NCBI RefSeq assembly: GCF_963576545.1
Contig: NC_083648.1
Coordinates: 8,853,739 to 8,917,738 of the forward strand
DNA: 64,000 nucleotides
DNA from: Limanda limanda
Lineage: Eukaryota > Chordata > Actinopteri > Pleuronectiformes > Pleuronectidae
Direction: 5' to 3'
How positions within the stretch are numbered: position 1 is the first letter of the stretch; each line of letters opens with the position of its first letter. The position numbers and the translations under genes are program-made. The notes below the pieces were generated by a model. That model searched no databases. It was given only the letters and a program-made list of their open reading frames with translations, and was not told the origin of the DNA. This document shows, piece after piece, positions 1 to 25,554 of this stretch.

Positions 1-565
1 AACACCTGGTTCTTCAGATGAACTTCAGTTACACCTAAACAAATCCAATTTTTATTAAATCCATTTATTTCAGTTTAATGATATTGCCTATTATCTTGTA
101 AGTGGAGATTTAAGCTGAACTAAACAATGTTTTATATAAAACACACTGAATCAGCTCCCCCCCTCCCCCGAGCCCCATGGAGCATTTTAGCTTCTCTCAG
201 TTCGTTGTTTTGGTTATTAAGCTTCACCAGAAAATGCATCTTTGACCAGAGACACGACTTCAAATGAATGTTGATGTTGCTCAGTTTGGATGCTGTGTAA
301 GCCAAAAGAAAATGTGCAGCCACTTTACTTTAAAATGTATTTTGTAATTAAGCAATTTCTCAACAACATAATCTAAAACCATATCTAAATTGATGCCTTT
401 TAAAAATGTGTAATTGAAATTTCAAAATAAAATCACACAAGGAGAACAGTTTTGTGGTTTGACGTCTAGGAGCCATTTTCTTTACCTTCTCATTCCTCTG
501 ACTTCAGCCTTTTATCATGTTTGTCTGACAACTCATTAACTCCATCATGGTTCCTCCTTCCACAG
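1..565 (+). other. EMILIN2 intron, 3' part
   Basis: AT-rich DNA ending in a pyrimidine-rich tract and the acceptor at 564-565. I see no coding exon, RNA gene or repeat here on either strand. Confidence 0.7.
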
Positions 566-900
566 GCCTCTTCACTGCACCAGTGGACGGTCGATACCTG
601 ATCTCAGGCCTGCTGACAGCCAAGCAGGGCGACCACGTAGAAGCCGTCCTGTCCGTGTCCAACCGCAGCGTCCAGAAGCTCCGGAGCTCAGCAGCGCCTC
701 CAGCAGGTCAACACCGGGACTCAGCCGGCGGATCCTGCGGCTGCGGCGGCTCGGTGTCCTTCAGTCTCATCCTGCCCCTGAGGAAAGGAGACCGGGTGGG
801 TCTGGTCAGGACTGGAGGTCAGCTGGCCACCACAGAGGCCAGGGAGATCCTGTCCTCCTACAGCGCCCTCTACCTGTACGCACAGCAGGCGCAACGATAG
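566..900 (+). CDS. emilin2: EMILIN2 last coding exon (partial; C-terminal C1q domain)
   Basis: The exon starts after a pyrimidine-rich acceptor (AG at 564-565) and runs in frame to a TAG at 898-900. It encodes about 110 residues with the end of a globular C1q fold: [14 protein letters not shown] near the start, a central [11 protein letters not shown] strand, and YSALYLYA at the C-terminus. Emilins are secreted elastic-fibre glycoproteins that trimerise through this domain. A Gly/Cys/Ser-rich loop (residues about 50-65 of the exon) interrupts the fold. The family call comes from the sequence. The paralogue call (EMILIN2, not EMILIN1) rests mainly on tail-to-tail placement with LPIN2 and MYOM1, as in human 18p11. 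The ATG at 547 lies in the intron and is not a start. Upstream exons lie outside the window. Confidence 0.8.
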
Positions 901-1274
901 CTGCAGCTCACGGACACAGAGAGCAAGGACTCTTTTGCTCCCTGAGGGTCGGACTGGAGGAGATGTTGACTAGAGGCAGTTCTCACTGACTTGCTGTGAT
1001 GCAGCCACAGCGTGATGATTATAAATCCAGTTAAACGAGTCATTACGTCGCCTTTTGTAAACCATTTGCCTTAAAATACCTGAATATGAGAAGTAGGATT
1101 TGCTCCTAATATATTTGATTATCAACTTGTTTATTTTGTAGCTATTGTGAATGTCTTGTATAAAAGTCTTTATAAATTAACATTAAAATTCCTAAAATGA
1201 AATATGTATCGTAACGAAACCATCTCAGAGACTCGGGTCAACATATCAGTGGGATGGGATATTGCTGGTTGGGC

Positions 1275-1280
1275 AATAAA
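1275..1280 (+). terminator. EMILIN2 poly(A) signal candidate
   Basis: AATAAA on the + strand about 375 bp after the EMILIN2 stop codon. It is the first canonical hexamer in that 3'UTR and would end the gene about 700 bp from the converging LPIN2 3' end. Confidence 0.55.
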
Positions 1281-1284
1281 CTTT

Positions 1285-1985
1285 GATAAAGCACAGTTTA
1301 GCATGAGATCAGTTGAGCTCAGTGTTACCTACACTACAGAAGAATAGAAATGACTGATGAATACACTTTAAGGAGATTGATGTGTAAAAAAAACAAGGGA
1401 TCAGCAACTCAAGCTCTTTTTAAATGTTACAAACTTGGCTGTTTTCAGAAGCTGCACTGAGGAAAAACCCCATTTGGGTCATTACGTAAGGTGGGTGTGG
1501 GTGAAAAATACATTTCCCCTCTCGTCACTCATGAGATTTACAAAGTTCCCCAGCAGAACACTTAATCTCTGCCAACATTTAAAAACAAGAGAAAAAATCC
1601 TCACAGACAAGTCCACTGAATTAATGGTTTTGTAATGTTTCATAGTTTTATTGTTCCATAAAACAAAGTGATATTTGGAATGACCGGAGGGACTGAACCT
1701 GCAATACAGTCAAAAAAAAACTAGAATAGCAGAGTAGACAAGGTTCAGAAGTTAAATTCAATCAAACTGCACAAACTCGTATCTGTTCCTTAGCTCTGCC
1801 AGAGTTTTTATCATCAAGATCCATAAATTATTCTCTGGGAAATTCCGGAAAATGTCAAAAACTCCCCACGTTGAAGAAAGAGATTCCTGGATCTGTGCTA
1901 AAATGTCACGGCTTCTCTTCTCGGTACATGTCCTCCCCTTCCATCAAGTTAATGTAATTAGTGGAGAAAAGAAACAGGCAGCACA
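1285..1985. other. Intergenic spacer between convergent EMILIN2 and LPIN2
   Basis: Unremarkable sequence between the two poly(A) signals. The open frame at 1435-1635 has no recognisable domain or flanking splice sites. No gene is supported. Confidence 0.6.
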
Positions 1986-1989
1986 GAAA

Positions 1990-4801
1990 CAGTTATTCAG
2001 TTAGAAACTTTATTTAATACAAATATGACCACAAGCCACACTTTGTTAGCTTCCATAGGCCTGTATTACCTTTCCTTCTCTTCTTTTAAACATATTTTCA
2101 ACCACATCTCTATACAAATCAAACACAGCATGTACACTTTAGGTATCTCTGTTGGTCAGACACATTAAAACAAACGAGCGTTAACCTCAAAACAGAACGA
2201 AGCAAACAGATCACACGCTTTAAAAGAAACGATAAAAGAATAAAGGCATCGGAGACAGAACAACGTGATGATCAGTCAATATACTGGAACGTGTTTTCCA
2301 CAGCAGTCGAGCAGTGAGAACAATATCTACCACGTGTCCCAGGGTCATAGGGACTGTGGCTCTTCCACACGAGATGCTTTACTTTCATAGAAAGAATGGA
2401 ATTCATTTAGTTCCTTATAATATTTATCTGACTTCACCAAACTTCATGGAGAACAAACATGAAAACACGCATAAACACACCGGTGGTAGAGAGTGAACTC
2501 AGAAACACTTCAGTCAAATTAGGACGACTAATATCTAAATGAAAACTCGATGGGAGAGAACTAGTCTGTTGTGCTTTTTTTCTCCCTTGCTCCTGCTGCA
2601 TTTTTAATCCTCATCATCTTCATCACACTGGTCAGATCCACTTCAACGGGGCGGCACATCCGCCCACAATTGTTTTCCCAAAACATCCACACACACACAC
2701 ACACAACAACAGTGAAGCACTTCAAAAAGCTTCCTGTGCACAGTCAAGTATTTCCTGTTTATCTCCAAACATGACCCAGTGGTTCTTCCTCTGATGACCA
2801 GAGGCAAAGCATCAGTCTTTTTTCCTGTGTCTCTCTCATTCACACACAGACACTCACACACACACACACACACACAGACACACACACAGGTTAGGTGGCT
2901 GTGATACTACTTTCAGGTCTGTTCCGCACCACAACTATTTTCTCCTCCAACTCCGACATCTTGCCCTGCGACCGACAAATACTAACCACCCGTCGTCAAT
3001 AACTCACACAAACATATTTCAGGGCAGCTGATTTGTCTGTGGTGTTCTACTGCGACTCGCACAACAAGGAGGTCAAACTCCAGCTCCTCATCCTGCATTA
3101 ATGGCCGACAGGAGGAGCGGATGTGGGTGAGACGTGTGCTGAGTTGTGAATCTGTGTCTCTGGGTGAAGCTTAGACAAAGTGCGTTGGATACGTCTCGGT
3201 AAAGCCACTGAGGGACCAAAAGGGCGAGTGGTGCCGTCAACCAGCAGCAGCAGCACTCAGTGACTTAGGTGCACACACACACACAAACACACATACACAC
3301 ACACACACTCACACACTCAAACACACGCTTGCATCATCACGTCATCCTTCAGGCAACATCCCAAACGCACACCCTTCATTTGAAGCGCCTCTTACATCTC
3401 CACATGTTTTACACGTACTCACATATTCTCAAAGCTAAAGCTGCGGATTCTGAGGGTTTGCTGAGGAATGTGTGTGTGAATTAAATGTTGAAAGCTTCAC
3501 TGTAAATCAAGGAATCATTGAGGAAATGGGAAACAAGACACAAAATAATACAAGATCATGCAAGGCGTAGCAGATACTGTTAAGTGCATGTTAACCTGTG
3601 ACCAAACGTACAAAATACAATTTGGAATATTTCCACATTGCATTTGAGAAGCCTTCTTCAGACAAACAAAAAGGCATCACGATAGAAATCAATAACTTAA
3701 ACATATCAATTATCATAAATAATGACTGCACTGTTAAGAAAACATACTGATTTGCCAGAGCTTGAATAAACAGAACATTAAAATAACAGCAAGACAATAA
3801 ATCCTGAAGCTGCGTAATTTTCTTTTCTTTAACAGAACTTCTTCACATACTTGTTGGCAAAAGAAAATCCCAGTCACGACCTGGAATATCAACATGTTGT
3901 AGGTTGAAGGTTGAATCCTCTCCAGGGGAAAGTGGTTTTCTGAAAACAGCAGCGGGCTGATAACTCCAGTCTGTCCAGGGTCGAGGGCGTGAGGAACTAA
4001 ACTGAACACCTGTGGTAGCTCGCCTACTGTTTTGAGTTTAAATGGTTCAGAGTTATTTTCCGGCCAATAGCGCCATTTCACTTCAATCTTCTTTTAGAAA
4101 ACTGAAATTAAATCCTCCAAACAAAGGCGGAACCTTGCGTCGAGACATACTTAGCACCCAGGGCAGAAATATATCACCAGCACATGACTTATGTCCTATG
4201 ATCATTTTCTTTCTTGTTTTAATTAACAATACGCCTTTTTCTGCTTTGAATGATTCACTTCAATTCCTCGGGGAGTTCAGAAAATGGGAAACATGAGAAA
4301 ACCTTTTCCTTCCGTGCAGCTCAGACTCAAGTGCTTGAGGCTAATGCCTCGTGTGGGGCTCCTGCTGCTCCCCAGAAAAGCAGATCAGCCTCTGCTAGGA
4401 GTTAGAAAGAAGAGATTTATCTCAGGTCTGTGTCCCTGTACAGCGATGAGGACTAAAGAGTGCTTGCCGAGTTAGGCTGCCTTCACAGGCATGAGGAAAT
4501 AATAATAACAATAATAATTTAGTTCGCAATTAGACTCTTGTCTCCCAGGGATGAGATATTTTCAGTGACTATTAAACAGAATATGGTCTGAATATAACAT
4601 CCACTTTGATGGGTTAATTAAAGTTCACCAGTTTCTTTGAGTGTGTGTTCACAGCTCTGCTCCTGTGTCACACTCACTGTACAGTTGCGTGTGTTTGAGA
4701 ACCATGGAGAGAAGTCGAGGTTCCAGTCCACGTGTTTTCCTGGAGATGCGTCTAAGTGCACAGTCATGTATATGTATATCTTGGTATCCACATGTGCTGG
4801 A
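1990..4801 (-). other. lpin2: LPIN2 3' untranslated region (inferred)
   Basis: About 2.8 kb of non-coding DNA between the LPIN2 stop and the AATAAA at 2009-2014. Three CA/GT microsatellites lie inside. The open frames here lack homology and splice context. The extent is inferred from the poly(A) signal only. Confidence 0.5.
2009..2014 (-). terminator. LPIN2 distal poly(A) signal candidate
   Basis: TTTATT on the + strand (AATAAA on the transcribed strand) about 2.8 kb after the LPIN2 stop. The implied 3'UTR is long and carries several CA tracts (2692-2704, 2857-2888, 3271-3310). LPIN2 is known for a multi-kilobase 3'UTR in mammals, which fits. Shorter forms cannot be excluded. Confidence 0.5.
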
Positions 4802-17258
<12,457 letters not shown>

Positions 17259-18536
17259 TTAGGTAGAGTCCAGAGGAGATGATAGCATTCACCTCTGCAA
17301 GTCATGGAATCTGTGAGTTTTCCTTTAATAAAATGTCTTAGTCTATTTTTTCTCTGTAGACCCCTCACAGTCCATTCATTGTTACCTTTCTTTTAAGTAT
17401 CTTCTTCCGGACAGTAAGGCTAAGTCATTTGACTTTTGTGTTCATCTCTCAGCTCTTTCACTGCCTGTTTGCTTGCCCTGTTGTGTCTGTTATCTCCTGA
17501 CCTGCATACAGACTGAGCCAGAGTGCAACTGTGACTCCTGTCACTGGCCGCAGTCCCACATGAGCAACAGCAGAGATGGGAGCTGACGGCTGGCCGGGAA
17601 CAATGAGAGGAGACAACCTCACACACATCGTTCCCACTGCCCTGCTGCCGTGAAAGCAGCCGACTTCCTGTTTACATTCACAACCCTCTGCTACGTAAAT
17701 CCAATACAAACAGTACAAGCCAAGACAAGTTCTGCTGCTGTACTTATGTGGGTTTGAATGAACTCTGGACATTATCATAAGCACTTTTTGTCACTTGGGA
17801 CAAACAGATTGTGCGACTGTAAATTTCAGAAGCAAACTGTCCCAGCTAACAGATAATCATCTCAACTCTCCAGCCTTCCTGTAGCTTCTTACTTGATCGT
17901 TTGCAGTCATTTGTGAACTGTGATGCTAAGTGTGTGCAACTATTACCTTAGCAAACACGAGTCTGGCTTTGCTCGGTTCAGGGTCTATTTTAGTGGGGTT
18001 TGTAAACACAGTCACCCGCTGACCTCACATGGTTTATGTAACTTTAAATTGCCACAGTGACCTTATGTTCAGAGTACAGCCCTGAGAGCAGTGAGGTGAG
18101 TGCAGGGCTGTAGAGAACGGTGAAGGGTGACAAGAAAAACTATTGTGGATATTTTCCCTACAGGATCAGGTAGTAAGCTTATGTGCAACTCAACAAACCT
18201 AATTCCAAACCAACAGCTGTCACTATACACTAATTGTTTAAAGGGTATTTTCATCAAATTTTCATTATGTCATTTGAGGCCTTCTATCAACAAAACAAAG
18301 CTTAATCATCCCTACAAAAGAGGGCTATGCAATATGATGATATACACTATGGGATGATAGTACAATGTCATCTATCGTTTCATGTTGAGCAACATTTTTT
18401 GGTCACCTGGACGGAGCTTCACGTCCTTTTACAGGACACGGATTCAGGCAGGAAAGCAACACAAGGTCAACACAACAGACATGGAGGGAAGTGGAGCGGT
18501 AATTCTGACAAGGAGACATCAGGCTCTTCTCTAAAA

Positions 18537-18620
18537 TGGTAAATAGTCTCTATTTATATAGCACTTCTAGTCTTGATGACCACTCAAAGCACTTTGCACT
18601 GCAGTTCATTGCCAAAAAAT
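18537..18620 (+). repeat. Dispersed fish repeat fragment
   Basis: The stretch reads TATTTATATAGCACTTCTAG then GTCTTGATGACCACTCAAAG, a phrase I recognise as very common in teleost genomes as part of interspersed elements. Its ends are not defined here and no target duplication is visible. Confidence 0.5.
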
Positions 18621-19897
18621 CCAAAGACAGGAGATAATTGATGATGCTTACAACTTACACATAAGAGAAGGCACAACTTCTGCCATCTTTGTGTCTTTGT
18701 GTTAGTGCAACTGAGAAGGACTCACACTGAACATTTTCCTACTTTGCTACAACAAACATCTGCTGTGACATTTGAATATGCTGGTGAGTTTGCAACACTC
18801 CTTCAGGCATTTAGAGAGAGGTTCCAGGACGTGCAATGTAAACAAAAGGAACATGCTGCACGGTTTTACTTGGAATGAGCCGGGGTGCGTGACAATCTAC
18901 AGCATGAAGGAATTAGGCTTCAGGGCAAGCCTGGAACGGAAACTTCAAAAATGACAGATTAACAATCTTAACAACTGGAATTGAACACAACCAAACAAAG
19001 AAAACAAATGCTGTAAAACCACATCACAACTGCTTGAGTGAAATTAATTTATGTAAAGCATAAATTAAATCACCAACACATTTCAGGGTTTAAGACGGCG
19101 AAAAGCCAGCATAAATTAAACTGGATCCATCTTTATTAAGACTTTGATCAATATATTTGCCTTTAATTAACATTTTTCTGTTCAGCATAATGCTTATATA
19201 TTATCCTATACCCCCAAAAATGAGGCAGAGTAACACTTTGAATATAGAAGAAGTACTTTATGTCAGGAAGCAAGTTATGTAACTCATGTGAACATTTACC
19301 ACGACACCACAGAGCAACACTGGAGGTGCAGTATGTGCTACATTCTTGAATCGTGGTCTGGCACAGTGTGAACACTAAGTGCAGAGATACAAGAAGAAGT
19401 CTGTCATAAGTACAAGGCTAAAAATGGTTATTATATAATAGTTAATATTCTATAGAAGATACAAAAAGCTCTCTTGTGCAGCAGCTGTGTGGAAAGAGGC
19501 CAGTATTCAGATATCTGGAGCAGTCAGAGGCGACAAATGTACTTGAACTTGCTACTTGCTTCTAATGATTTCTTCACTCTGACAGTGTCAAACGTAGAAG
19601 TAAACACAAGTAGCTATAAGCACCTGAGCCAAAACTACAATTTAGCTATTGTTTTGTTAAACAGGTCATTTACAGATTAAGCAGGTGAGGCAGGCTCCTT
19701 GATCCAGCCTGGATTGCCAGTGTATATCAGTGTCCCACTCTCTTCTTTCACAGTTTGTTATCCCTAAAAACAGTCTTGAATTTAGCCCTTAAACTTGGCC
19801 ACAGCTTTGACCAATAAGCGTACAAACATCAAAAACCACACAATACAACTGTAGCCGACCCTCTAGCTGAACCTGTGACAATGTCATTCTGACTCAC

Positions 19898-20011
19898 CAG
19901 GGACCAAGACAACCTCAGAGACAAGGACTTGGCCTGCTCGATGTTTTCTGTGTCGTCCTCTGCGTTGCTGGCCTGCAGATCCCTGCCCCCCCATGATCTC
20001 GACCTCTTCAT
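19898..20011 (-). CDS. lpin2: Putative alternative first coding exon of LPIN2 (38 codons)
   Basis: ATG at 20011-20009 opens a 38-codon frame, beginning MKRSRSWGGRDLQ, that ends exactly at a strong donor (CTG|GTGAGT, GT at 19897-19896) in phase 0. Joining it to the LPIN2 exon at 17198 reads through ACG GAC ACT into the normal start codon without a stop. The result is a lipin-2 of about 942 aa. An in-frame TAG just upstream bounds the frame. The peptide is rich in Ser and Arg (KRSRS, SLSLRLSWS). This is an inference from frame and splice sites; I do not recognise the peptide. It could instead be a chance open frame. Confidence 0.45.
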
Positions 20012-22439
20012 CACCAGCTCCTAGTTTACCAGCTTCAGGATACTCCACTGGAACCAGTGTTCTCCTCTCTTAGACTACGACAATAATGACTGACTCCCAT
20101 CCTGAATACAATCTCAAATGTATCCCACCTTATCACCTATGAATATACCTTCCCAGGCGTAAACACTGATACTCTATCTCACGCCAACGGAGTTTATGCA
20201 ACAGTGTCATAAACTTTGTCATCCTTTTCTTGGGTATATTTTTCCGGATATGCATTTGTGCTCCTGCCATGTAACATGACACAGAGGCTCCAGCCAATGG
20301 GACGGCCTCTTTGAGGTAGCGGTGTGTGGCTGATAAGCAGCAGCTGATTTTCTGCCAACAGTGTTTTTCCCTGATAAGAGCACAGCTCAGGGAAAAGGCC
20401 GAGCAGTTCTCTGCAACATGACGTCCGAGCACAGTCAGTCACATGTTCGGTACAATTGTTGCAGCGTGTGCTTGTTATTGTGCATGACTAATCAAGGGGA
20501 GGTGGTCAGCAAGTGGCTGCAGGAGCCAACCAATGGGGAGCTCAGTGCAGTGGATCTCTACTAAAAGTCGCACTTTACCCTTTTTAACATCCTGTCCATG
20601 TGATTGCAAAGATAAAGGGGTGAAAGTCCTGCAAAAGTCACGTCAATCAAATTTTCGTCAGGAATTCTTGACATAACAATACAGTTGACTAGAATTAGCC
20701 AAATCTGTATACAGTGGATACATTCATGTGACTGACGTCCAAGCAGTGAAGAATTCAGATTTGTTTTTATCATCAGAACATCCTGTGTGGTGCGAATTCC
20801 ATTTTCATCCTGCCTGCTTTAGCTCCCAAGTGAGTTCATGAGAAAACATAATTCACGAGACTCCTCCATTAGAGGCCTCATCCCCACTCTCCCATCTGCT
20901 GAGCCGTTTGTAAACAAAACCAGTGAAACCAGAGGCCCACTGCGATGAGGGCTATTGGTTCATCTTCCTACTGGGTTGGGGTCTGTCCATTCAGGGCGCT
21001 AGGTCAAATTCTTTCACAGATACTTTCCTTTTATGAGTGACAATTACGTGACTTGTAATGAGTCGTGGCAATGACCGAATATACACTTACACTGCAATAC
21101 AATAAACATTGTATTGCATATTGCACAATACACGTGAGTAGTATGGCTCTAAGTTCACCCTAACTATGATTATTATGGTGTGTACACGTGGAGTTGGCTC
21201 CAGCACATTCCCTTTGAGTGGCTGACAAAGCCTGGAGTCCTGAGACTAGGCTGCGGCGGACGAGACCACACAAGGTTCATGTTACACTCTCAGGTATCAG
21301 GTTACACCAACCTGCATGAAATGAGCCCACTTATTATGTGAGAGAGATAAATCATGAAAACCACCGCCAAAGAAAAACAGTCTGGGGCTGGATGGCGGGG
21401 CAATAATACAAAAACAAACCGTTTTCAAAAGGAATGTTGAAATTGATTCAACCATTCAACTGCTTGTTTTCAGACAATTTTCCAAATGTTGTGAATTTGG
21501 CGATAACAAAAACAGAAAGGATCAATGAATTTGGCCAAGAAGATTATTAGGTCAAGTTAGATCTGCGATAAATCCTAATATCATGAAGGTAATAATGTGT
21601 ATTCGCTTTTTAAACCCTTTTAGAAACATGCTTATTCCATTGTTAGGTAGTATCGCTGTTAATCTAATTTTGCTTTAGAATCATGATGATTATTTGATTC
21701 ATCACCTGTCGAAATACACATTCTGGGAAATAAATAAATTATTAACTAGATCCATTGATAGTCAGTGAAGACAGTTCTGTGTCAACACCTCCACCAATTA
21801 CAACCTCTAAAAAGCCAAATAATGTGATTTTACACCTTTTTTAAAACACTTTCAACAAGAGATGGACATTTATGACAGGAGCCTGTTGTGATGGGACTCG
21901 ACACCAGTAGTGAGAAGACCCAGTAAACTGGTTTGAATCCTGTGGTCTCTGGTTTCATAACAAGGCTGATTTAAGGTTTTGTAAGGTCACCTACTTGAAT
22001 GGGAGGCGATGGTCTGACCTGAGTGCTTGTGATTGAATGACAGCACCAGTGGGAGGATATCACACAAACCACATATCTACACTAAGAGCCTGACAGAACT
22101 GGGTTTCTCCCAATAGACTTTGTAAACCACTGTGTTTTGAAACCAGTGGGGTTGGATGGTGAGGTGGCAGCACTGTCACTCTCCTGGAACCCGAGCAAGC
22201 TAACTAGCCTCACACATATAACGTTAGCCCGGGCTGTTCTGGCTAAAAGTGCTAATTGAAAGAAACACTAAAGCCGACATGGCTTTTGAAATTAGAGTAT
22301 CCGTTAAAAACCCTGACAAAATAATCACGGAAATGAACGGAAAAGAAACCGAAAACGAGCTGTTTTTAAACGTGTAATGTTAAAGTCGTCGCCAGACATT
22401 TCCACAGATTATGAGCCACGAAACACGGATGAATAAACG

Positions 22440-23060
22440 GACGTTTCTAGATGAATGGAGCCGGGGCTCCGCTAGCTGCCGGTGGGTTCCCCCTCGGCTA
22501 GCTCCGGGGGTGAACTCACCAGCTCCGGGGCTTTACGGTACCGTTAGCAGCCGGGCTTGACGCTGCTCCGCCGGGTTCCCTGGACCGTGGAGCCGCTGGT
22601 GTGTGGGGGTTGTGATGAACTGGTTCTCAAACCCGCTTCCCAGTGTGTGTGACTGGGATTAATCCATCTTGGCTAAAGCGGTGTTAGCCAGCGTAGAGGC
22701 TAGCTAACGTTAGCTTGACTCAGAGGAGGAGGAGGAGGAGGGGGAGAGAAAAGAGGAAAGAACCGGCACCATCACAAACAGCTGCGGTGGAAACGAGCCG
22801 GTTTCAGGCGGAGGACGAGCGGTTACCTTTCGGTGGGGAGGGGGGGATGCTGCTGCCGGTGAGGGGACGCCGTGGTGTCCTTAGTGGTGTCCTCAGCGAG
22901 TCCCCATGTCTCAGTGTCCCTGTGGTCTGAGCCCGGTGGAACTCCGGGGAAGCCTCCTGACTGAGTGTCCGAGAAGGGAGCACCGCGGCGGGGGAGCAGC
23001 GCCCGCCCACAGCTGCTGGCACCGGGCTGGGTTAAAGGGTCAAAGGTCCAGAGGGACAGA
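22440..23060 (-). promoter_or_regulatory. lpin2: CpG-rich LPIN2 promoter and non-coding first exon
   Basis: A GC- and CpG-rich block in otherwise AT-leaning DNA. On the - strand a strong donor (GAGCTG|GTGAGT, GT at 22519-22518) would end a non-coding exon that splices to 17198. No TATA box is evident, as usual for CpG-island promoters. Open frames here on both strands are GC artefacts. The transcription start is not determined. Confidence 0.6.
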
Positions 23061-23300
23061 TCCAGGGGACAGGGACGTCCGGGTGTATTAACATGTCACA
23101 AATAACCCTGGAGATGCTTTCACTCGTGTGTGTGATCATCTGTTCAGTTTGATATTTACATCAGGAGCCAGTCCTCTCGCTACGGAGGCCGACATGCTCT
23201 TTACACTAGTTCAAAGTAAACACCTTTTGAGTTGTTATGACAACTGAAGGCTGCGTCAGGTTGTCCTTCTACATTCCATTAAACCTCGGACCACGGAATT

Positions 23301-23907
<607 letters not shown>

Positions 23908-23909
23908 AA

Positions 23910-25440
23910 AGTTTTTTGAGTGTTTATTAGCACTTCTGTCATTAAATGTGCCGTACTTTCCAATAACTGTCTGTGGCTGTTTTAAGGTGTTACTATGCTT
24001 GAAATGCAGAGTAATGTTAATGCTCATAATATTAGGAACTGTGTTCTAGCTCTCTAACGTAAACATTGTTCCTGTGCAACTGGAACATTATTTACTCTGG
24101 TAATTTGGGCGTGAAGTCATTCTGAGGGCCGCGCTGTAATGGAACATCTTTCATGTTCACCACTAGATGTCTCTTAACTCTACACACTGAACCTTTAAGC
24201 TCAAATATTCTTGTCTGTAAATATTATAGTGGATCTTAGAAAGCATGTGTTACTTCTAGAAAGACTTTTGATTTCACAGCAAATCATAGAGAATATGTTA
24301 AACATGGGATTACAGGGACTATCTTTATGAATGAAAGGTATCCTCAGTGAACCTGAAGGCCCTTTATGAAACCAGGATCCCACTCTGGGTGACATCCAGC
24401 AAGAAAACCATGCAGAGATGAAATGGCACTATTTGTTTTCTTACAGGCCATTCATCCTCCAAATCCATTAGTTGTTTTGTGTTTTTGCAATAATCAAATG
24501 ACTCAGTCTAAACAATAAGCTGTTTGACATGAGATTATATAATGCCAAAGGGAAACCTCTCCAAAGCAGGTGCAGCCTCGTTACAACCCAGAGCGTATGA
24601 AAGAGAAAACAGACTTCATGTTTACCTTGGTGGTTAGATACACAGCCGCAGAACAAACGCTGCAGGACAGTTTAATGTTCACGGCTTCCTCCTGTTTTAC
24701 TTGAAACAAAACGTTCCCTCCACTTCCAACACACGTCTTCTAAAAGTGTGTGACACTCAAATGACTAGTTCAAATCAAACAGTAAACATCTCACCAAGTA
24801 TGACGATGATGTCTGTGCTCCTTTGCACAGTTGTGAGGGCTGAATGAACCACTTCCGGCTGTCACGTGTGTGTGTGTGTGTGTGTGTGTGGTCACACTCG
24901 TGCTCCTCTACATGTCAACGAGGTTTACCTGCTCCACCTCCAGCAGAATGCTGTAAGGACTGACAATTGGAGCTTGCCGACTGCACATCAAAGGCTACAT
25001 AACATAGGTAGAGTTTACACATAATGGCGGTTTGTAAACAGACACAGAGAGATCAATGGAAAATGTGACATCACTGACACATTTTTAAAACACAAAAGAA
25101 AAGGCTGGATTTCATAACGTCCGTTTCTTCCTTTATTTTTTTTTCTACAGTACATACACCTCAGTGGGACATGGTTTGAGGGGTCACAGGTCACCCACAT
25201 GTTATACTGTAATATTGTAAAAACAGTGCTTTGCTTCTGCTGCTGTTTTTAAAACAAAGAGTAATGACAGGTCAACCATTTCCCATACATTACTTTAACT
25301 GCTTATGGCGGCCAGAAGGGACAGAAGACATCTCAAGCAACTACAAGCGAACCATTATCATCCCTCACATTCACGGTTTACTCCCTTAATAAGCAATGCC
25401 CAAAGCTGTTTAACCCAGCACATGAAAGACGCAGGCGGAA
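23910..25440. other. Intergenic DNA between LPIN2 5' end and MYOM1 3' end
   Basis: No supported gene. It contains a short GT microsatellite (about 24868-24890). Some of it may be MYOM1 3'UTR or distal sequence. Confidence 0.55.
24868..24891. repeat. GT microsatellite
   Basis: About 11 GT units, intergenic between LPIN2 and MYOM1. Confidence 0.85.
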
Positions 25441-25456
25441 GCAGCTGAATTCATGA

Positions 25457-25462
25457 TTTATT
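25457..25462 (-). terminator. MYOM1 poly(A) signal candidate
   Basis: AATAAA on the transcribed strand about 95 bp after the MYOM1 stop. A second AATAAA sits closer, at 25540-25545. Either would give a short 3'UTR. Confidence 0.45.
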
Positions 25463-25554
25463 TAAACTGCCTTGTTGCATTGGCATGTGCCGGGGTAAAA
25501 TGCTTTGGAGACAGCCCAGTCGTCAAATCTTAATCTCCTTTATTTCATCACCCT

